Shown here in pieces: positions 16,704-25,305 of a stretch of DNA of 64,000 bases (the stretch's first letter is position 1; the number at the start of each line of letters is the position of its first letter). The stretch spans positions 1 to 64,000 of the forward strand of contig NZ_JAPZVP010000017.1 in the NCBI RefSeq assembly GCF_027622875.1, given 5' to 3'. The notes beneath the pieces were generated by a model. That model made no database searches. It was not told the DNA's origin and saw nothing but the letters and a program-made list of their open reading frames with translations. This DNA is from Glycomyces luteolus. GTDB lineage: Bacteria; Actinomycetota; Actinomycetes; Mycobacteriales; Micromonosporaceae. A program made the position numbers and the translations under genes.

Positions 16704-16799
16704 GGGGGGTCCTATCGCTAGTTCGCGCGGGCGTGCGGGGTGGGGGTGCGCATCGTTGGAACCCGCTGGCTGCCGGCCTCACGCCTTCGGATTCGCAGT

Positions 16800-16828
16800 A
16801 ACATATCACATATCACATACCATTGGAA
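16800..16828 (-). promoter_or_regulatory. candidate promoter of the peptide/GH127 operon
   Basis: On the minus strand TTCCAA (16823-16828), 17-nt spacer, TATGTT (16800-16805); a start point about 90 nt before ATG 16703. The -35 match is moderate. The heptamer repeats at 16801-16821 lie exactly across the -10 and spacer. Confidence 0.4.
16801..16821. repeat. three tandem heptamers (ACATATC)
   Basis: ACATATC, ACATATC, ACATACC in direct tandem in the divergent region between the peptide operon and the GH36 gene. Together with the inverted repeats CCATT/AATGG (16820-16831) and TTAACC/GGTTAA (16850-16862, 1-nt centre) they form a compact putative regulatory site, possibly for the FCD-GntR protein encoded in the operon. 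Confidence 0.5.
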
Positions 16829-16849
16829 TGGCGTGAGAATCGGGTTTCT

Positions 16850-16862
16850 TTAACCCGGTTAA
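16850..16862. promoter_or_regulatory. palindrome TTAACC-C-GGTTAA
   Basis: Perfect 6-bp inverted repeat around one base, between the divergent operon and the GH36 gene (start 16965). Size and symmetry suit a GntR- or LacI-type dimer. Confidence 0.45.
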
Positions 16863-16964
16863 GTCATGTACCGTGCCCATCGACATGCTGAAACGCGCTG
16901 CGGCGCCAAGACGATCGACTTCTCAAGCGCCGCAAGCCCTGTCCGCATCCTTCGAAGGAGCATC

Positions 16965-19115
16965 GTGAAGAACGGAACCTGGACACTCCTGCGCCGCGAC
17001 GGCGTGGCCCTCGTCTTGGACGGGCGCGGCGCCGCCGCGCCGGCATCGGGCCTCCCGGCCGTGCTCCACTGGGGCGCCGACCTCGGACCGCTCGAAGCCG
17101 CGGACCTCGACGGGCTCGACCGGCTGACGGGACGGCAGACCGCACCGGGCACCCTCGACGCCGCGTGGCGGCTCTCCTTGGCGCCGCAGGAGTCCGAGGG
17201 CTGGTCGGGTCGTCCGGCGCTCCTCGCCACGAGGGACGGGCGACCGCTCTTCCCGCGCTGGACGGCGACCGTCGAGCAGACCGGCGAAGCCTCCGCGGAG
17301 GTCACCGCCGTCGATGCCGAAGCGGGCCTGACGCTGCTGACCCGGCTCGCGATCGGCGCGGGCGGACTCGTCCTGGTCGGCCACGAGCTGCGCAACGACG
17401 GCGGCGGGACCGTGGAGGTCGCCTGGCTGGAGGCGACGCTGCCCGTGCCGAAGACCGCCGATCACCTCACCTCCTTCACCGGCCGCTGGGCCCGCGAGAA
17501 GGCCCCGGCGACGTCCGCGATCCCGCGCGGCACCACCGTGCGCGAGTCGCGGCGCGGCCGCGGCGGCCACGACTCGCCGTGGGTCGCCCTGGCCTCCAAC
17601 GGGACTCCGCGGAACCGGACCGGGAACGTGTGGGCCGTGCACCTCGGCTGGAGCGCCGACGTGCGCCACCGCACCGACCGCCACACCGACCACGTGACGC
17701 TGATCGGCGCGGGCGAGCTGCTGCGCCCCAACGAGATCCGCCTCGCGAGCGGCGATTCCTACCAGGCGCCGACCGCGTACTTCTCGTGGTCGGACACGGG
17801 CCTCGACGGCATCGCGGACCGCTTCCACACCTGGATGCGCGAGCGCCCCCAGCACCCGAAGACCGCCCGCCCGCTCGTGCTCAACACGTGGGAGGCCGTG
17901 TACTTCGACCACGACCCGGCGCGGCTGGAAGCCCTGGCGCGCAAAGCGGCCGAGATCGGCGTGGAGCGGTTCGTGCTCGACGACGGCTGGTTCATGGCCC
18001 GGCGCCACGACCGGTCCGGCCTCGGCGACTGGGAGGTCGACCCCGCGGTCTGGCCCGACGGCCTCGAACCGCTCGCCGAGCTAGTGCGGTCCCTCGGCAT
18101 GCAGTTCGGCCTCTGGTTCGAGCCGGAGATGGTGAACCTCGACTCCGACCTCGCCCGCGCGCATCCCGACTGGCTGCTCGCCAATCCGGCCTCCGTGCCG
18201 TCCCCCGAAGGGATCTCGTTCCGCACGCAGTACGTGCTCGACCTCGCCAATCCCGCAGCGTTCGAGCACATCCGCTCGCAGATGTCGACGCTCGTCGAGC
18301 GGCTCGGCATCGCGTTCATCAAATGGGACCACAACCGCGACCTGGTCGAAGCGGTCCATGACGGGCGGCCGGGCACGCACCCGCAGACCCTCGCGACCTA
18401 CCGGCTCATCGACCGGCTCAAGGCCGACCACCCCGGCCTCGAGATCGAGTCGTGCTCGTCCGGCGGCGCCCGCACCGACCTCGGGATCCTCGCGCGCACC
18501 GACCGGGTCTGGGCCTCCGACTCGAACGATCCCGTCGAGCGCCAGGAGATCCAGCGCTGGACGGAACTCGTGCTGCCGCCCGAGATGATCGGCGCCCACG
18601 TGGGCCCCTCCCCCGCCCACTCCTCCGGGCGGGCCACGCCGCTGTCTTACCGGATCGCGACCTCGCTGCAGGGATCGGCCGGGTTCGAATGGGACATCAT
18701 GTCCTGCAACGAATCGGAGACCGAGCAGATCAAGGCGTTCGGCGCGCTCTACAAGGAGCTGCGCGGCCTGCTGCACACCGGCCGAGTCGTCCACCCCGAC
18801 GTGGTGGACCCGGCGCTGCGCGTGCGCGGCGTCGTCGCGGCCGACCGCTCCGAAGCGGTGTTCACCATCGCCACGGTCGCCTCCATCGAAGACGCGCTGC
18901 CCGAGCGGGTCCGGCTCGACGGGCTCGACCCGCAGCGCCGCTACATGCTGCGGGTGCGGGACGAGATCGGCGACTCGAAGCACGGCTGGACGACGCCGCC
19001 GTGGCTCGGCAAGGACCCGGTCACCGTCTCGGGCCGCGTCCTCGCCGAGGTCGGACTGCAACCGCCGGGCCTATGGCCGGTGCAGGCGGTCATGATCCAC
19101 CTGACCGCAGAATGA
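16965..19115 (+). CDS. GH36 alpha-galactosidase, cytoplasmic
   Basis: 716 aa, the usual length for bacterial GH36, without signal peptide. N-terminal beta-supersandwich, then the (beta/alpha)8 barrel with FVLDDGWF, FGLWFEPEMVN, FIKWDHNRD (nucleophile Asp), ESCSSGGARTD and WASDSND (acid/base Asp), and a C-terminal beta domain. GTG 16965 is preceded by GAAGGAG; upstream in-frame codons would extend into the regulatory region. It hydrolyses terminal alpha-galactosides. Divergent from the GH127/proline-peptidase operon and sharing its control region; plant extensins carry single alpha-galactose residues on serine, a possible substrate link, whereas raffinose-type sugars are the conventional alternative. 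Confidence 0.9.
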   Translation: MKNGTWTLLRRDGVALVLDGRGAAAPASGLPAVLHWGADLGPLEAADLDGLDRLTGRQTAPGTLDAAWRLSLAPQESEGWSGRPALLATRDGRPLFPRWTATVEQTGEASAEVTAVDAEAGLTLLTRLAIGAGGLVLVGHELRNDGGGTVEVAWLEATLPVPKTADHLTSFTGRWAREKAPATSAIPRGTTVRESRRGRGGHDSPWVALASNGTPRNRTGNVWAVHLGWSADVRHRTDRHTDHVTLIGAGELLRPNEIRLASGDSYQAPTAYFSWSDTGLDGIADRFHTWMRERPQHPKTARPLVLNTWEAVYFDHDPARLEALARKAAEIGVERFVLDDGWFMARRHDRSGLGDWEVDPAVWPDGLEPLAELVRSLGMQFGLWFEPEMVNLDSDLARAHPDWLLANPASVPSPEGISFRTQYVLDLANPAAFEHIRSQMSTLVERLGIAFIKWDHNRDLVEAVHDGRPGTHPQTLATYRLIDRLKADHPGLEIESCSSGGARTDLGILARTDRVWASDSNDPVERQEIQRWTELVLPPEMIGAHVGPSPAHSSGRATPLSYRIATSLQGSAGFEWDIMSCNESETEQIKAFGALYKELRGLLHTGRVVHPDVVDPALRVRGVVAADRSEAVFTIATVASIEDALPERVRLDGLDPQRRYMLRVRDEIGDSKHGWTTPPWLGKDPVTVSGRVLAEVGLQPPGLWPVQAVMIHLTAE

Positions 19116-19139
19116 TCTAGCGGCGCAACACGGTTCGGG

Positions 19140-19172
19140 CGGGGCCGCGCACTCGGTGCGAGGCCCCGTTTT
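19140..19172 (+). terminator. rho-independent terminator after GH36
   Basis: Stem CGGGGCC...GGCCCCG (19140-19146/19162-19168), extended by an inner GCGCAC/GTGCG pairing, is followed by TTTT. It lies 24 nt after the GH36 stop. Confidence 0.75.
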
Positions 19173-19235
19173 CCGTGCACCCCGGTGTTAGGGTGAGCGC
19201 GCCGCGCGTCCCCCTCACCGCCCCTGGAGACCTCG

Positions 19236-20234
19236 ATGGCGAACCGGCCTTCGGTCAGCCTTGTCATGGCGACCTGCGACAAGCGCGAATACCTCGCGTT
19301 CACGCTCGAATCGCTGCTCGCGCAGACCGAGTCGCGGTTCGAGGTGGTGGTGTGCGACGACGGGACGCGGGGCGGTGTAGCCGATGTGGTGGCGCCCTTC
19401 GCGAACCGGCTCGATCTCCAGGTCGTGGTGCAGGAGAACCGGGGCCGGGCGGCGGCTCGGAACGCGGCCCTTGAACGGGTCCAAGGGGATCTGGTCGTCT
19501 TCATCGACGACGACCGGCTGGCCGCACCCGGTTTCGTGGCCGCGCACGCGGACGCCGCGGACGGCGGCGGCGTGATCGGCTGGAAGCGGCGGGCGCTCAC
19601 GTGGTGGCGGCCGGGGATGCTGCCGATCGGCGAGGCCGACCTGATGCGCCTGGCGTTCAGGGTGGGCGGGACCGCGCGGCTGCGCGAGCCGCTGCGGCTC
19701 CTGGAGGCGGGCGAGCTGGAGGCGGACGCCGAGGGCGCGCTGGCCCGCGTCGACCTGGGCGAGGAGCGGGACAACTACCGGCAGGTCGTCGAGGAGTTCG
19801 GGCCGGACCTGGAGGACTTCCGGTTCGGCTGGGGCCTGGCCACGACCGCGAACCTGGCGGTGCCGCGCGAGGCCGTCGCGGCGGTCGGCGGTTTCGATGA
19901 GGCCTTCACGGGCTGGGGTATGGAGGACACCGACCTGAGTTACCGGCTGCACCGGTCCGGGCTGCGGTTCACGGTGAACGCGGAGGCGGTGAACTATCAC
20001 CAGGTGCACCCGCTCGCCGATCCCGATCCGGTCGCTGCCGGGCGGATCATGAAGGCGCAGTTGATGCGGAACCTCGCGCACTTCTGCGATCGGCACCGGT
20101 CGCTCGACGCGTACCTGTTCCGGGGGTACTGGTCGAACGCGATGAGCCTGACCGAGGCTGACGGGTTGCTGAAGCGGGCCGAGGCCGATCCGGCACTGCT
20201 CCGAGAACTGGAAACTTTTTATATGTCTCGGTAA
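19236..20234 (+). CDS. family-2 glycosyltransferase with galactosyltransferase-type C-domain
   Basis: 332 aa. GT-A fold: SLVMATCDKREYLAFTLESLLAQ, VVVCDDGT, NRGRAAARNAALE, the DXD-equivalent FIDDDRLA, and the GT7-C-like acceptor segment VGGFDEAFTGWGMEDTDLSYRL. No TM segment, so cytosolic or peripheral. Probably transfers a hexose to a polysaccharide, lipid or secondary metabolite; no polysaccharide gene lies nearby to say which. The ATG has GGAG 11 nt upstream. Confidence 0.85.
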   Translation: MANRPSVSLVMATCDKREYLAFTLESLLAQTESRFEVVVCDDGTRGGVADVVAPFANRLDLQVVVQENRGRAAARNAALERVQGDLVVFIDDDRLAAPGFVAAHADAADGGGVIGWKRRALTWWRPGMLPIGEADLMRLAFRVGGTARLREPLRLLEAGELEADAEGALARVDLGEERDNYRQVVEEFGPDLEDFRFGWGLATTANLAVPREAVAAVGGFDEAFTGWGMEDTDLSYRLHRSGLRFTVNAEAVNYHQVHPLADPDPVAAGRIMKAQLMRNLAHFCDRHRSLDAYLFRGYWSNAMSLTEADGLLKRAEADPALLRELETFYMSR

Positions 20235-20303
20235 ATCAGCATCGGCCGGGAAGACCGTTGCGGTCGGTCGCGCCATCGGCTACGGTCGATCCGCGAGGCA
20301 TGA

Positions 20304-20311
20304 AAACGATT
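20304..20311 (+). promoter_or_regulatory. LacI-type half-site motif upstream of thuA-like gene
   Basis: AAACGATT fits the LacI-family core AAnCGnTT, 37 nt before the ATG at 20348. A similar core, AATCGATT, lies at 61507-61514 before the secreted DUF1680 gene, and a one-mismatch version (AAGCGCTA) at 60209-60216. A LacI gene is encoded at 57237-58256. Confidence 0.25.
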
Positions 20312-20347
20312 CGACAAGCGGTGTCAGAGCACCGGCGAAGGAACCAT

Positions 20348-21049
20348 ATGAGCGAGCGAAAAGCCCTGGTCGTCCGAGGCGGATGGGAGGGGCACGCACC
20401 GGTCGAGGCGACTGAACTGTTTCTTCCCTTCCTGCGGGAGAACGGCTTCGAAGTGCGGGTCGAGGAGTCCCCCGAGGTGTACGCCGACACGGAAGCCCTC
20501 GCCGCGACCGACCTCATCGTCCAGAGCGTGACGATGTCCGAGATCAGCCACGACCAGCTCAAAGGCCTGCGCGACGCCGTCGCGGCGGGCACCGGCATGG
20601 TCGGCTGGCACGGCGGCATCGCCGACTCCTACCGGAACTCCTCGGACTACCTGCAGCTCATCGGCGGCCAGTTCGCGACCCACCCCTCCAAGGAACCGGG
20701 TATGTGCAAGGGGAGCCAGGAGGACAACTACCTGCCCTACACCGTCGAACTCACCGAGCTCGGCCGCAAGCACCCGATCATGGAGGGCCTCGAGGACTTC
20801 GAGCTCGACACCGAGCAGTACTGGGTGCTGCACGACGACCTCATCGACGTCCTCGCCACGACCACCCACCCCGTTCGGCCGTGGCACCCGTGGCACCGGC
20901 CGATCACCTCCCCGGCCGTGTGGACGCGCCAGTGGGGCGAGGGACGCATCGTCGTCGCCACCCCCGGCCACAGCGTCGACATCCTCCAGGACGAGAACGT
21001 CCGCACCATCATCGAAAGGGGCATGCTGTGGGCGACCCGCACGGCGTAG
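20348..21049 (+). CDS. ThuA-domain protein
   Basis: 233 aa, glutamine-amidotransferase-like ThuA fold: ALVVRGGWEGHAPVEATELFLPFL, SISHDQLKGLRDAV, GMVGWHGGIADSYRNSSDYLQLIGGQFATHP, TSPAVWTRQWGEGRIVVATPGHS. ThuA proteins accompany Gfo/Idh-type dehydrogenases in disaccharide or 3-keto-glycoside catabolism. ATG 20348 is preceded by GAAGGAA; the upstream in-frame ATG at 20258 lacks a SD. The 3' end overlaps the next gene by 22 nt, indicating coupling. Confidence 0.85.
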   Translation: MSERKALVVRGGWEGHAPVEATELFLPFLRENGFEVRVEESPEVYADTEALAATDLIVQSVTMSEISHDQLKGLRDAVAAGTGMVGWHGGIADSYRNSSDYLQLIGGQFATHPSKEPGMCKGSQEDNYLPYTVELTELGRKHPIMEGLEDFELDTEQYWVLHDDLIDVLATTTHPVRPWHPWHRPITSPAVWTRQWGEGRIVVATPGHSVDILQDENVRTIIERGMLWATRTA

Positions 21050-22125
21050 GCATTGTCGGCCTCGGAGCCATCTCCGGCCAGTACCTCAACACGTTCTCGG
21101 CTTGCCCGGGCATCCGCATCGCGGCCGTCGCCGATCTCAACGAGGCGCGCGCGGCCGAGGTCGCCGAGGCCACCGGGGCCGCGCCGCTCAGCGTGGACGA
21201 ACTCGTCGCACACCCCGATGTGGACACCGTCCTCAACCTCACGATCCCCGCGGCCCACGCCGACATCGCACTGCGGGCCATCGCGGCGGGCAAGCACGTG
21301 TACGGAGAGAAGCCGCTCGCGGCCGCCTTCGACGACGCCGTGCGCGTGGTCGAGGCCGGCGACGCGGCGGGCGTGCGGGTCGGCTGCGCACCGGACACGG
21401 TGCTGGGCACCGGAACCCAGACCGCGCGAGCCGCGATCGACAAGGGCGACATCGGCACCCCGACGTTCGCCACGGCGACGATGATCGCCTCCGGCCACGA
21501 GCGCTGGCACCCGAACCCGGACTTCTACTACACCGAGGGCGGCGGGCCGCTGCTCGACATGGGGCCGTACTACGTGACCGCGCTCGTGCACCTGCTCGGC
21601 CCGGTCGTCTCGGTCACGGGCGCCTCCAGCCGCTCCCGCGACCAGCGGACCATCCACTCCGGTCCCCGTGCGGGCGAACAGGTTCCGGTCTCGATCGACA
21701 CGCACGTCACCGGCATCCTCGAACACGCGGGCGGCGCGCTGAGCACCCTCGTGATGAGCTTCGACGGGCACGCCACGCAGGCCCCGAACATCGAAGTGCA
21801 CGGCACCGAGGGCACCATCGGCGTGCCCGACCCGAACCACTTCGACGGCGAGGTGAGCCTCCACCGGATCGGCGACGACCGGATCGTGCTCCCGGCCAGC
21901 GCCGGGTACGCCGAATCGGGCCGGGGCGTCGGGCTCATCGACATGGCCCGGGCGCAGGGGGATCGGGCCCCGCGGGCGGACGGCGCGCTCGCGCTGCACG
22001 TCCTCGAGGTGATGACCTCGCTGCTGCGCTCTGCCGAAACGGGCGGGCGGCTGGACATCCGGACCACGGTGGCACGCCCGGAGCTGGTGCCGCTCACGGC
22101 TCATGCCGACTGGACCGCCGCCTGA
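21028..22125 (+). CDS. Gfo/Idh/MocA-family oxidoreductase
   Basis: 365 aa. N-terminal NAD(P)-binding Rossmann domain (GIVGLGAISGQYL, AVADLNEARAAEVAEATG), the family EKP motif in GKHVYGEKPLA, and a C-terminal alpha/beta domain with the GGGPLLDMGPYYVTALVHLLG segment characteristic of sugar or inositol dehydrogenases. GTG 21028 preceded by AAAGGGG is chosen, giving a 22-nt overlap with the ThuA gene. The pair probably oxidises and recycles a glycoside; the sugar is not deducible. Confidence 0.88.
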   Translation: MGDPHGVGIVGLGAISGQYLNTFSACPGIRIAAVADLNEARAAEVAEATGAAPLSVDELVAHPDVDTVLNLTIPAAHADIALRAIAAGKHVYGEKPLAAAFDDAVRVVEAGDAAGVRVGCAPDTVLGTGTQTARAAIDKGDIGTPTFATATMIASGHERWHPNPDFYYTEGGGPLLDMGPYYVTALVHLLGPVVSVTGASSRSRDQRTIHSGPRAGEQVPVSIDTHVTGILEHAGGALSTLVMSFDGHATQAPNIEVHGTEGTIGVPDPNHFDGEVSLHRIGDDRIVLPASAGYAESGRGVGLIDMARAQGDRAPRADGALALHVLEVMTSLLRSAETGGRLDIRTTVARPELVPLTAHADWTAA

Positions 22126-22153
22126 AATATCGAAATTGATCAATCCGACAATC

Positions 22154-22182
22154 TTCACATTACCGTGGAGTAACGGTAGTCT
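22154..22182 (+). promoter_or_regulatory. promoter with embedded inverted repeat, upstream of SGNH-ricin gene
   Basis: -35 TTCACA (22154-22159), 17-nt spacer, -10 TAGTCT (22177-22182). The spacer holds TACCGT / ACGGTA (22161-22166/22173-22178), an inverted repeat placed where a repressor or MerR-type activator would act. A palindrome ATTGATCAAT (22135-22144) lies just upstream. Confidence 0.5.
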
Positions 22183-22229
22183 CGCTTTTACGATCCGTCG
22201 ACAGCGATGTTTCCGAACAGGAGACTGCC

Positions 22230-23798
22230 ATGTCCACTCCCCGGAACAGGATCACCGCTGCGCTGGCCGCAGCGGTGTTCTCTACCCTTACTCTGTCCAC
22301 AATGGCCTCATCGGCCCAGGCGGCGGAACGGCCCGATCCCGTTCCGCTGCCCGACCACCTCGAGGCCGTGCGCGCCGCCGAAGCGACCGAGCTCTACGGC
22401 GGCCCCGGCATCCTCCCCCTCGAGCAGCGCAAGACCTCGCTGGTCTCCATGGGCGACAGCGAGATCTCCGGCGAAGGCGTCGGCAACTACGAGCCCGGCA
22501 CGCACACGGACGGCAACTGGTGCGACCGCTCGCTCGACCAGGCGCTCTTCCGCACCGGCATCGAGAGCGACGAGCGGTACAACGTCGCGTGCTCCGGCGC
22601 CGCCTCCCCGCACCTGCTCGAGGGCAGCGGCGAGCAGCAGTGGAACGAGCTCAACCAGGGCGACCAGCTCGCGATCAAGGCCCGCAATACCCACGTGAAG
22701 CTGGTGTGGATCGTGGTGGGCGCCAACGATGCCGGCGGCATCGAGTTCGGGCCGGTCGCCACCGAGTGCGCTACCAACCGCATCCTGTTCCTCGGGCCGT
22801 GCTGGGACAGCCACACCGACGACTGGGCGGCCCGCGTCGAGGTCAGCCAGGAGGGCGTCGAGAACGCCATCGACGGCGTCCGCGAGACCATGAACGACGC
22901 CGGTTACCTCGCCACGGACTACGACCTCGTCGTCATGTCCTACCCCAGTCCCGGCGGGCCCGATGTGGAGGACAACCCGGACTTCCCCGGCTGGTACGCG
23001 GGAGGCTGCCTGCTCTACCTCGCTGACGCGGCCTTCGCGCGGAACAAGGCCGTGCCCCTGTTCGAGCAGGGCATCCGCGAGGCCGCGCTCGGGAAGGGCG
23101 CGCGCTACCTCGACGCGCAGCGTCTCTTCGACGGCCACGGCGTGTGCGAGGCGCAGCCGTGGGCGCGCGGCGTCTACGTCGAAGTGGGCGAGCTGCCTTC
23201 AGAGCACGCGTTCCGGCAGTCGCTGCACCCCAACTACCTCGGGCACGGGGCGTTCGCGCAGTGCATCACCGAGTTCTACGAGCATCCGGAGTGGCCGACC
23301 TCGACGTGCGTCGACCCGGCGAGCACCGGCAGCGCCGTGCTCTACGAAGGGCTGCTCGAATTCCAGGACCTCAAGAGTTCGGGCGGCTTGTGCGCCGACG
23401 CCGAGGGCTACGACTCCCGCAACGGCACCGAACTCATCGCCTGGAACTGCAACGGCGCCCGCAATCAGGGCTTCTGGTTCGACGAGGAGCGGGGCTCGCT
23501 GCACGTGGAGCTGAGCCACGACCGCTGCGTCGACGTCGAGAGCGGCCGGATGCAGGCCGGGACCCCGCTGGTCCTGTGGGACTGCCACGGCGGGCTGAAC
23601 CAGGAGTTCGACGCGACCGGCACCGGCATCCACCCCGTCGGCCACCCGGACCTGTGCCTCGGCTTCGACGGCACTGGGACGGGTGCATCGCTGGTCCTGA
23701 CGCAGTGCGGACCGACTGCCTTGGTCCTCACCGACCGCGACTACGCCGACCCGGCAGGTTACGGTTACGACGACTGGATCGGAGCGAGCGTCTACTAA
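22230..23798 (+). CDS. secreted SGNH-like hydrolase with C-terminal ricin-B lectin domain
   Basis: 522 aa. Sec signal peptide (AQA cleavage near 32). SGNH-type domain: block I variant MGDSEISGEG (GDSE for GDSL), block III GANDAGG, C-terminal SLHPNYLGHG (Asp replaced by Leu-His-Pro context, His present). Residues about 380-500 form a ricin-B/CBM13 lectin repeat (GLCADAEG, LIAWNCNGARNQGFWF, CVDVESG, LVLWDCHGGLNQEF, CLGFDG). The tail YGYDDWIGASVY is unassigned. Likely an extracellular carbohydrate-associated esterase or lipase. SD AACAGGAG precedes ATG 22230. Confidence 0.8.
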   Translation: MSTPRNRITAALAAAVFSTLTLSTMASSAQAAERPDPVPLPDHLEAVRAAEATELYGGPGILPLEQRKTSLVSMGDSEISGEGVGNYEPGTHTDGNWCDRSLDQALFRTGIESDERYNVACSGAASPHLLEGSGEQQWNELNQGDQLAIKARNTHVKLVWIVVGANDAGGIEFGPVATECATNRILFLGPCWDSHTDDWAARVEVSQEGVENAIDGVRETMNDAGYLATDYDLVVMSYPSPGGPDVEDNPDFPGWYAGGCLLYLADAAFARNKAVPLFEQGIREAALGKGARYLDAQRLFDGHGVCEAQPWARGVYVEVGELPSEHAFRQSLHPNYLGHGAFAQCITEFYEHPEWPTSTCVDPASTGSAVLYEGLLEFQDLKSSGGLCADAEGYDSRNGTELIAWNCNGARNQGFWFDEERGSLHVELSHDRCVDVESGRMQAGTPLVLWDCHGGLNQEFDATGTGIHPVGHPDLCLGFDGTGTGASLVLTQCGPTALVLTDRDYADPAGYGYDDWIGASVY

Positions 23799-23864
23799 AG
23801 AATGAAGGGCTCGCCTTGAGGCGCGCGACCGAGATCGGCCCGCGTCTCAGGCGAGCTTCAATCC

Positions 23865-24220
23865 GTCAGCGACGAAGAAGTAAGAGTTCACCCAGTGTCG
23901 TTGGCGGGGCTGGATGGTGTCGCTGGCGGCCCGATGGCGGGGTGGCGCCGGGTGGCGTCGGTGGATCGGGGGCGCTTTGGTTGCGCCACAGGCTGTCAGC
24001 GACGGCGAAGTGGCGAGCCGATCGCGATTGGTTGGCCGGGCCGGGATGTCTTCGGGCCGGCTTCAAGCGGTCAGCGACGGAGAGGCGAGAGGTTGCTCGG
24101 GGCGGCTGGCCGGGGCCGGGTCGTCTTCGGCGTGCGGTTCAGGCGGGCAGCGATGAAGAGGTGAGCGGCTGCCCGGGGTGCGTCGCCGGGGTGGGGCCGG
24201 TCGTCGCCACCGAACAGGCG
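23865..24220 (+). repeat. degenerate direct repeats, about 75-bp period
   Basis: Units start with GTCAGCGACG-like sequence at 23865, 23995, 24070 and 24146 (GGCAGCGATG in the last). The 23995 and 24070 units share further blocks (GGCCGGG...GTCTTCGG...TTCA.GCG) in the same order. Spacings are 130, 75 and 76 bp. 75 bp is 25 codons, so a decayed repeat protein cannot be excluded. Confidence 0.55.
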
Positions 24221-24582
24221 ATGCGGGCCGGGCGGGCGGGGCCGGTTGCCGCTTCCGGCCGGGCCGGGCGGATTCGTGCCGGTGCCGAAGCGACCGGGCG
24301 AGTCCGGCTCGAAGCCACAGCGACCGTGGTGGACTGCGGAGCGACAAAGCAGGCGGCGATGCGGGAGCCGTCAGCGGCGGGCATCCCCTCGGTCGCGGCT
24401 GCGGTGCGGGCCATGCGCACGGTCGTGGTCGTCATGTCCTCTCGCCTCCTTCCCGCTACTCCTCGCGCTTCCCGTGCCTCGGCCTCCCTGGCCTAGGCTT
24501 CCGATTCAGGCTTCGGCTTTCGCCTGAGCCTGCGATCAGCGACCCGACCTTCACAGGCACCAGCCGCCAGACCCCTGCCTCC

Positions 24583-24690
24583 GCATACTTCGGGGCACCG
24601 GCCTCCAAACCATTGCCCCTCTTGCACATCGGGGGGCGCTGGCCTCCAGACCCTCACTCCCACTCGCATATCGGGGGGCGCTGGCCTCTT
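24583..24690 (+). repeat. degenerate tandem repeats, about 42-bp period
   Basis: ATCGGGGGGCGCTGGCCTC occurs identically at 24628-24646 and 24670-24688, and a diverged copy (TTCGGGGCACCGGCCTCC) lies about 41 bp before the first. Spacers differ between copies. Confidence 0.6.
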
Positions 24691-25305
24691 CATTCTTGGC
24701 CCTTGGCTCCTGATCCTCCGATCGGGCCTGGACCTGCCGGCAGGCACCGTTCAAGCGCCTGCCGCTGTCCGTCCCGGGTCTTACCCGGTCCGGGGGTGCA
24801 TGCCGTGTCACCTGTCCCTGCCAGGACAGTTCAACGGCTGATCGCAAAGGGCCGTGGCCGAGTGACGCCGGAGCTCCTCATGGCTCCGACACCGGTCTCA
24901 ACGTCCGTGCAATGCAGGCATATGGCCAGAGGCTTATGTCGTAGTCTGCTTACCACCATATCGTTCACCTACACGGATTCCGTATCCCTGTACGTAACTC
25001 AATTATCCCCACCGCAGACCCCGCCGTCATCACCCACACGCAGGGAAAACCCTCACGTTCGACGCCCGGTCGCGCCCAAACCCGACCAGACCCCTTGCGC
25101 CCCAAGCCAACACAAACCCGCCACCCGACATCCGAGGCCATCCATCCACCTCCCCGTCGCTGCCCGCTTGAACTCCGGGAAACTCGCGAGCAGTTTCGAA
25201 CAGACGCCCTCGGTTGAACCCAGCCTCAAGGAGGGCGAACCTCTTCGCGGGCACGTCGAGACGCGTAGGCTTCGTCCTTGGGACGCATCGGGAAGGGACT
25301 TGCAG

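Larger units (their letters stand above)
23799..25305. other. 1.5-kb gene-poor region with degenerate repeats
   Basis: No reading frame here has a recognisable domain, a consistent SD or the normal codon-position bias. It contains two degenerate tandem-repeat blocks (23865-24220 and 24583-24690), an imperfect hairpin around 24506-24531 (CAGGCT...AGCCTG), and a locally less GC-rich stretch near 24900-25080. It may be decayed coding DNA or a spacer that has expanded by repeat slippage. Confidence 0.6.

Noticed and set aside
24583-24690. possible CRISPR array
   Set aside because: Only two exact copies and one diverged copy, unequal spacers, no cas genes.
24178-25305. upstream extension of the FAD oxidoreductase frame
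   Set aside because: No homologous domain, and it crosses the repeat region; the family N-terminus and an SD are at 25306.
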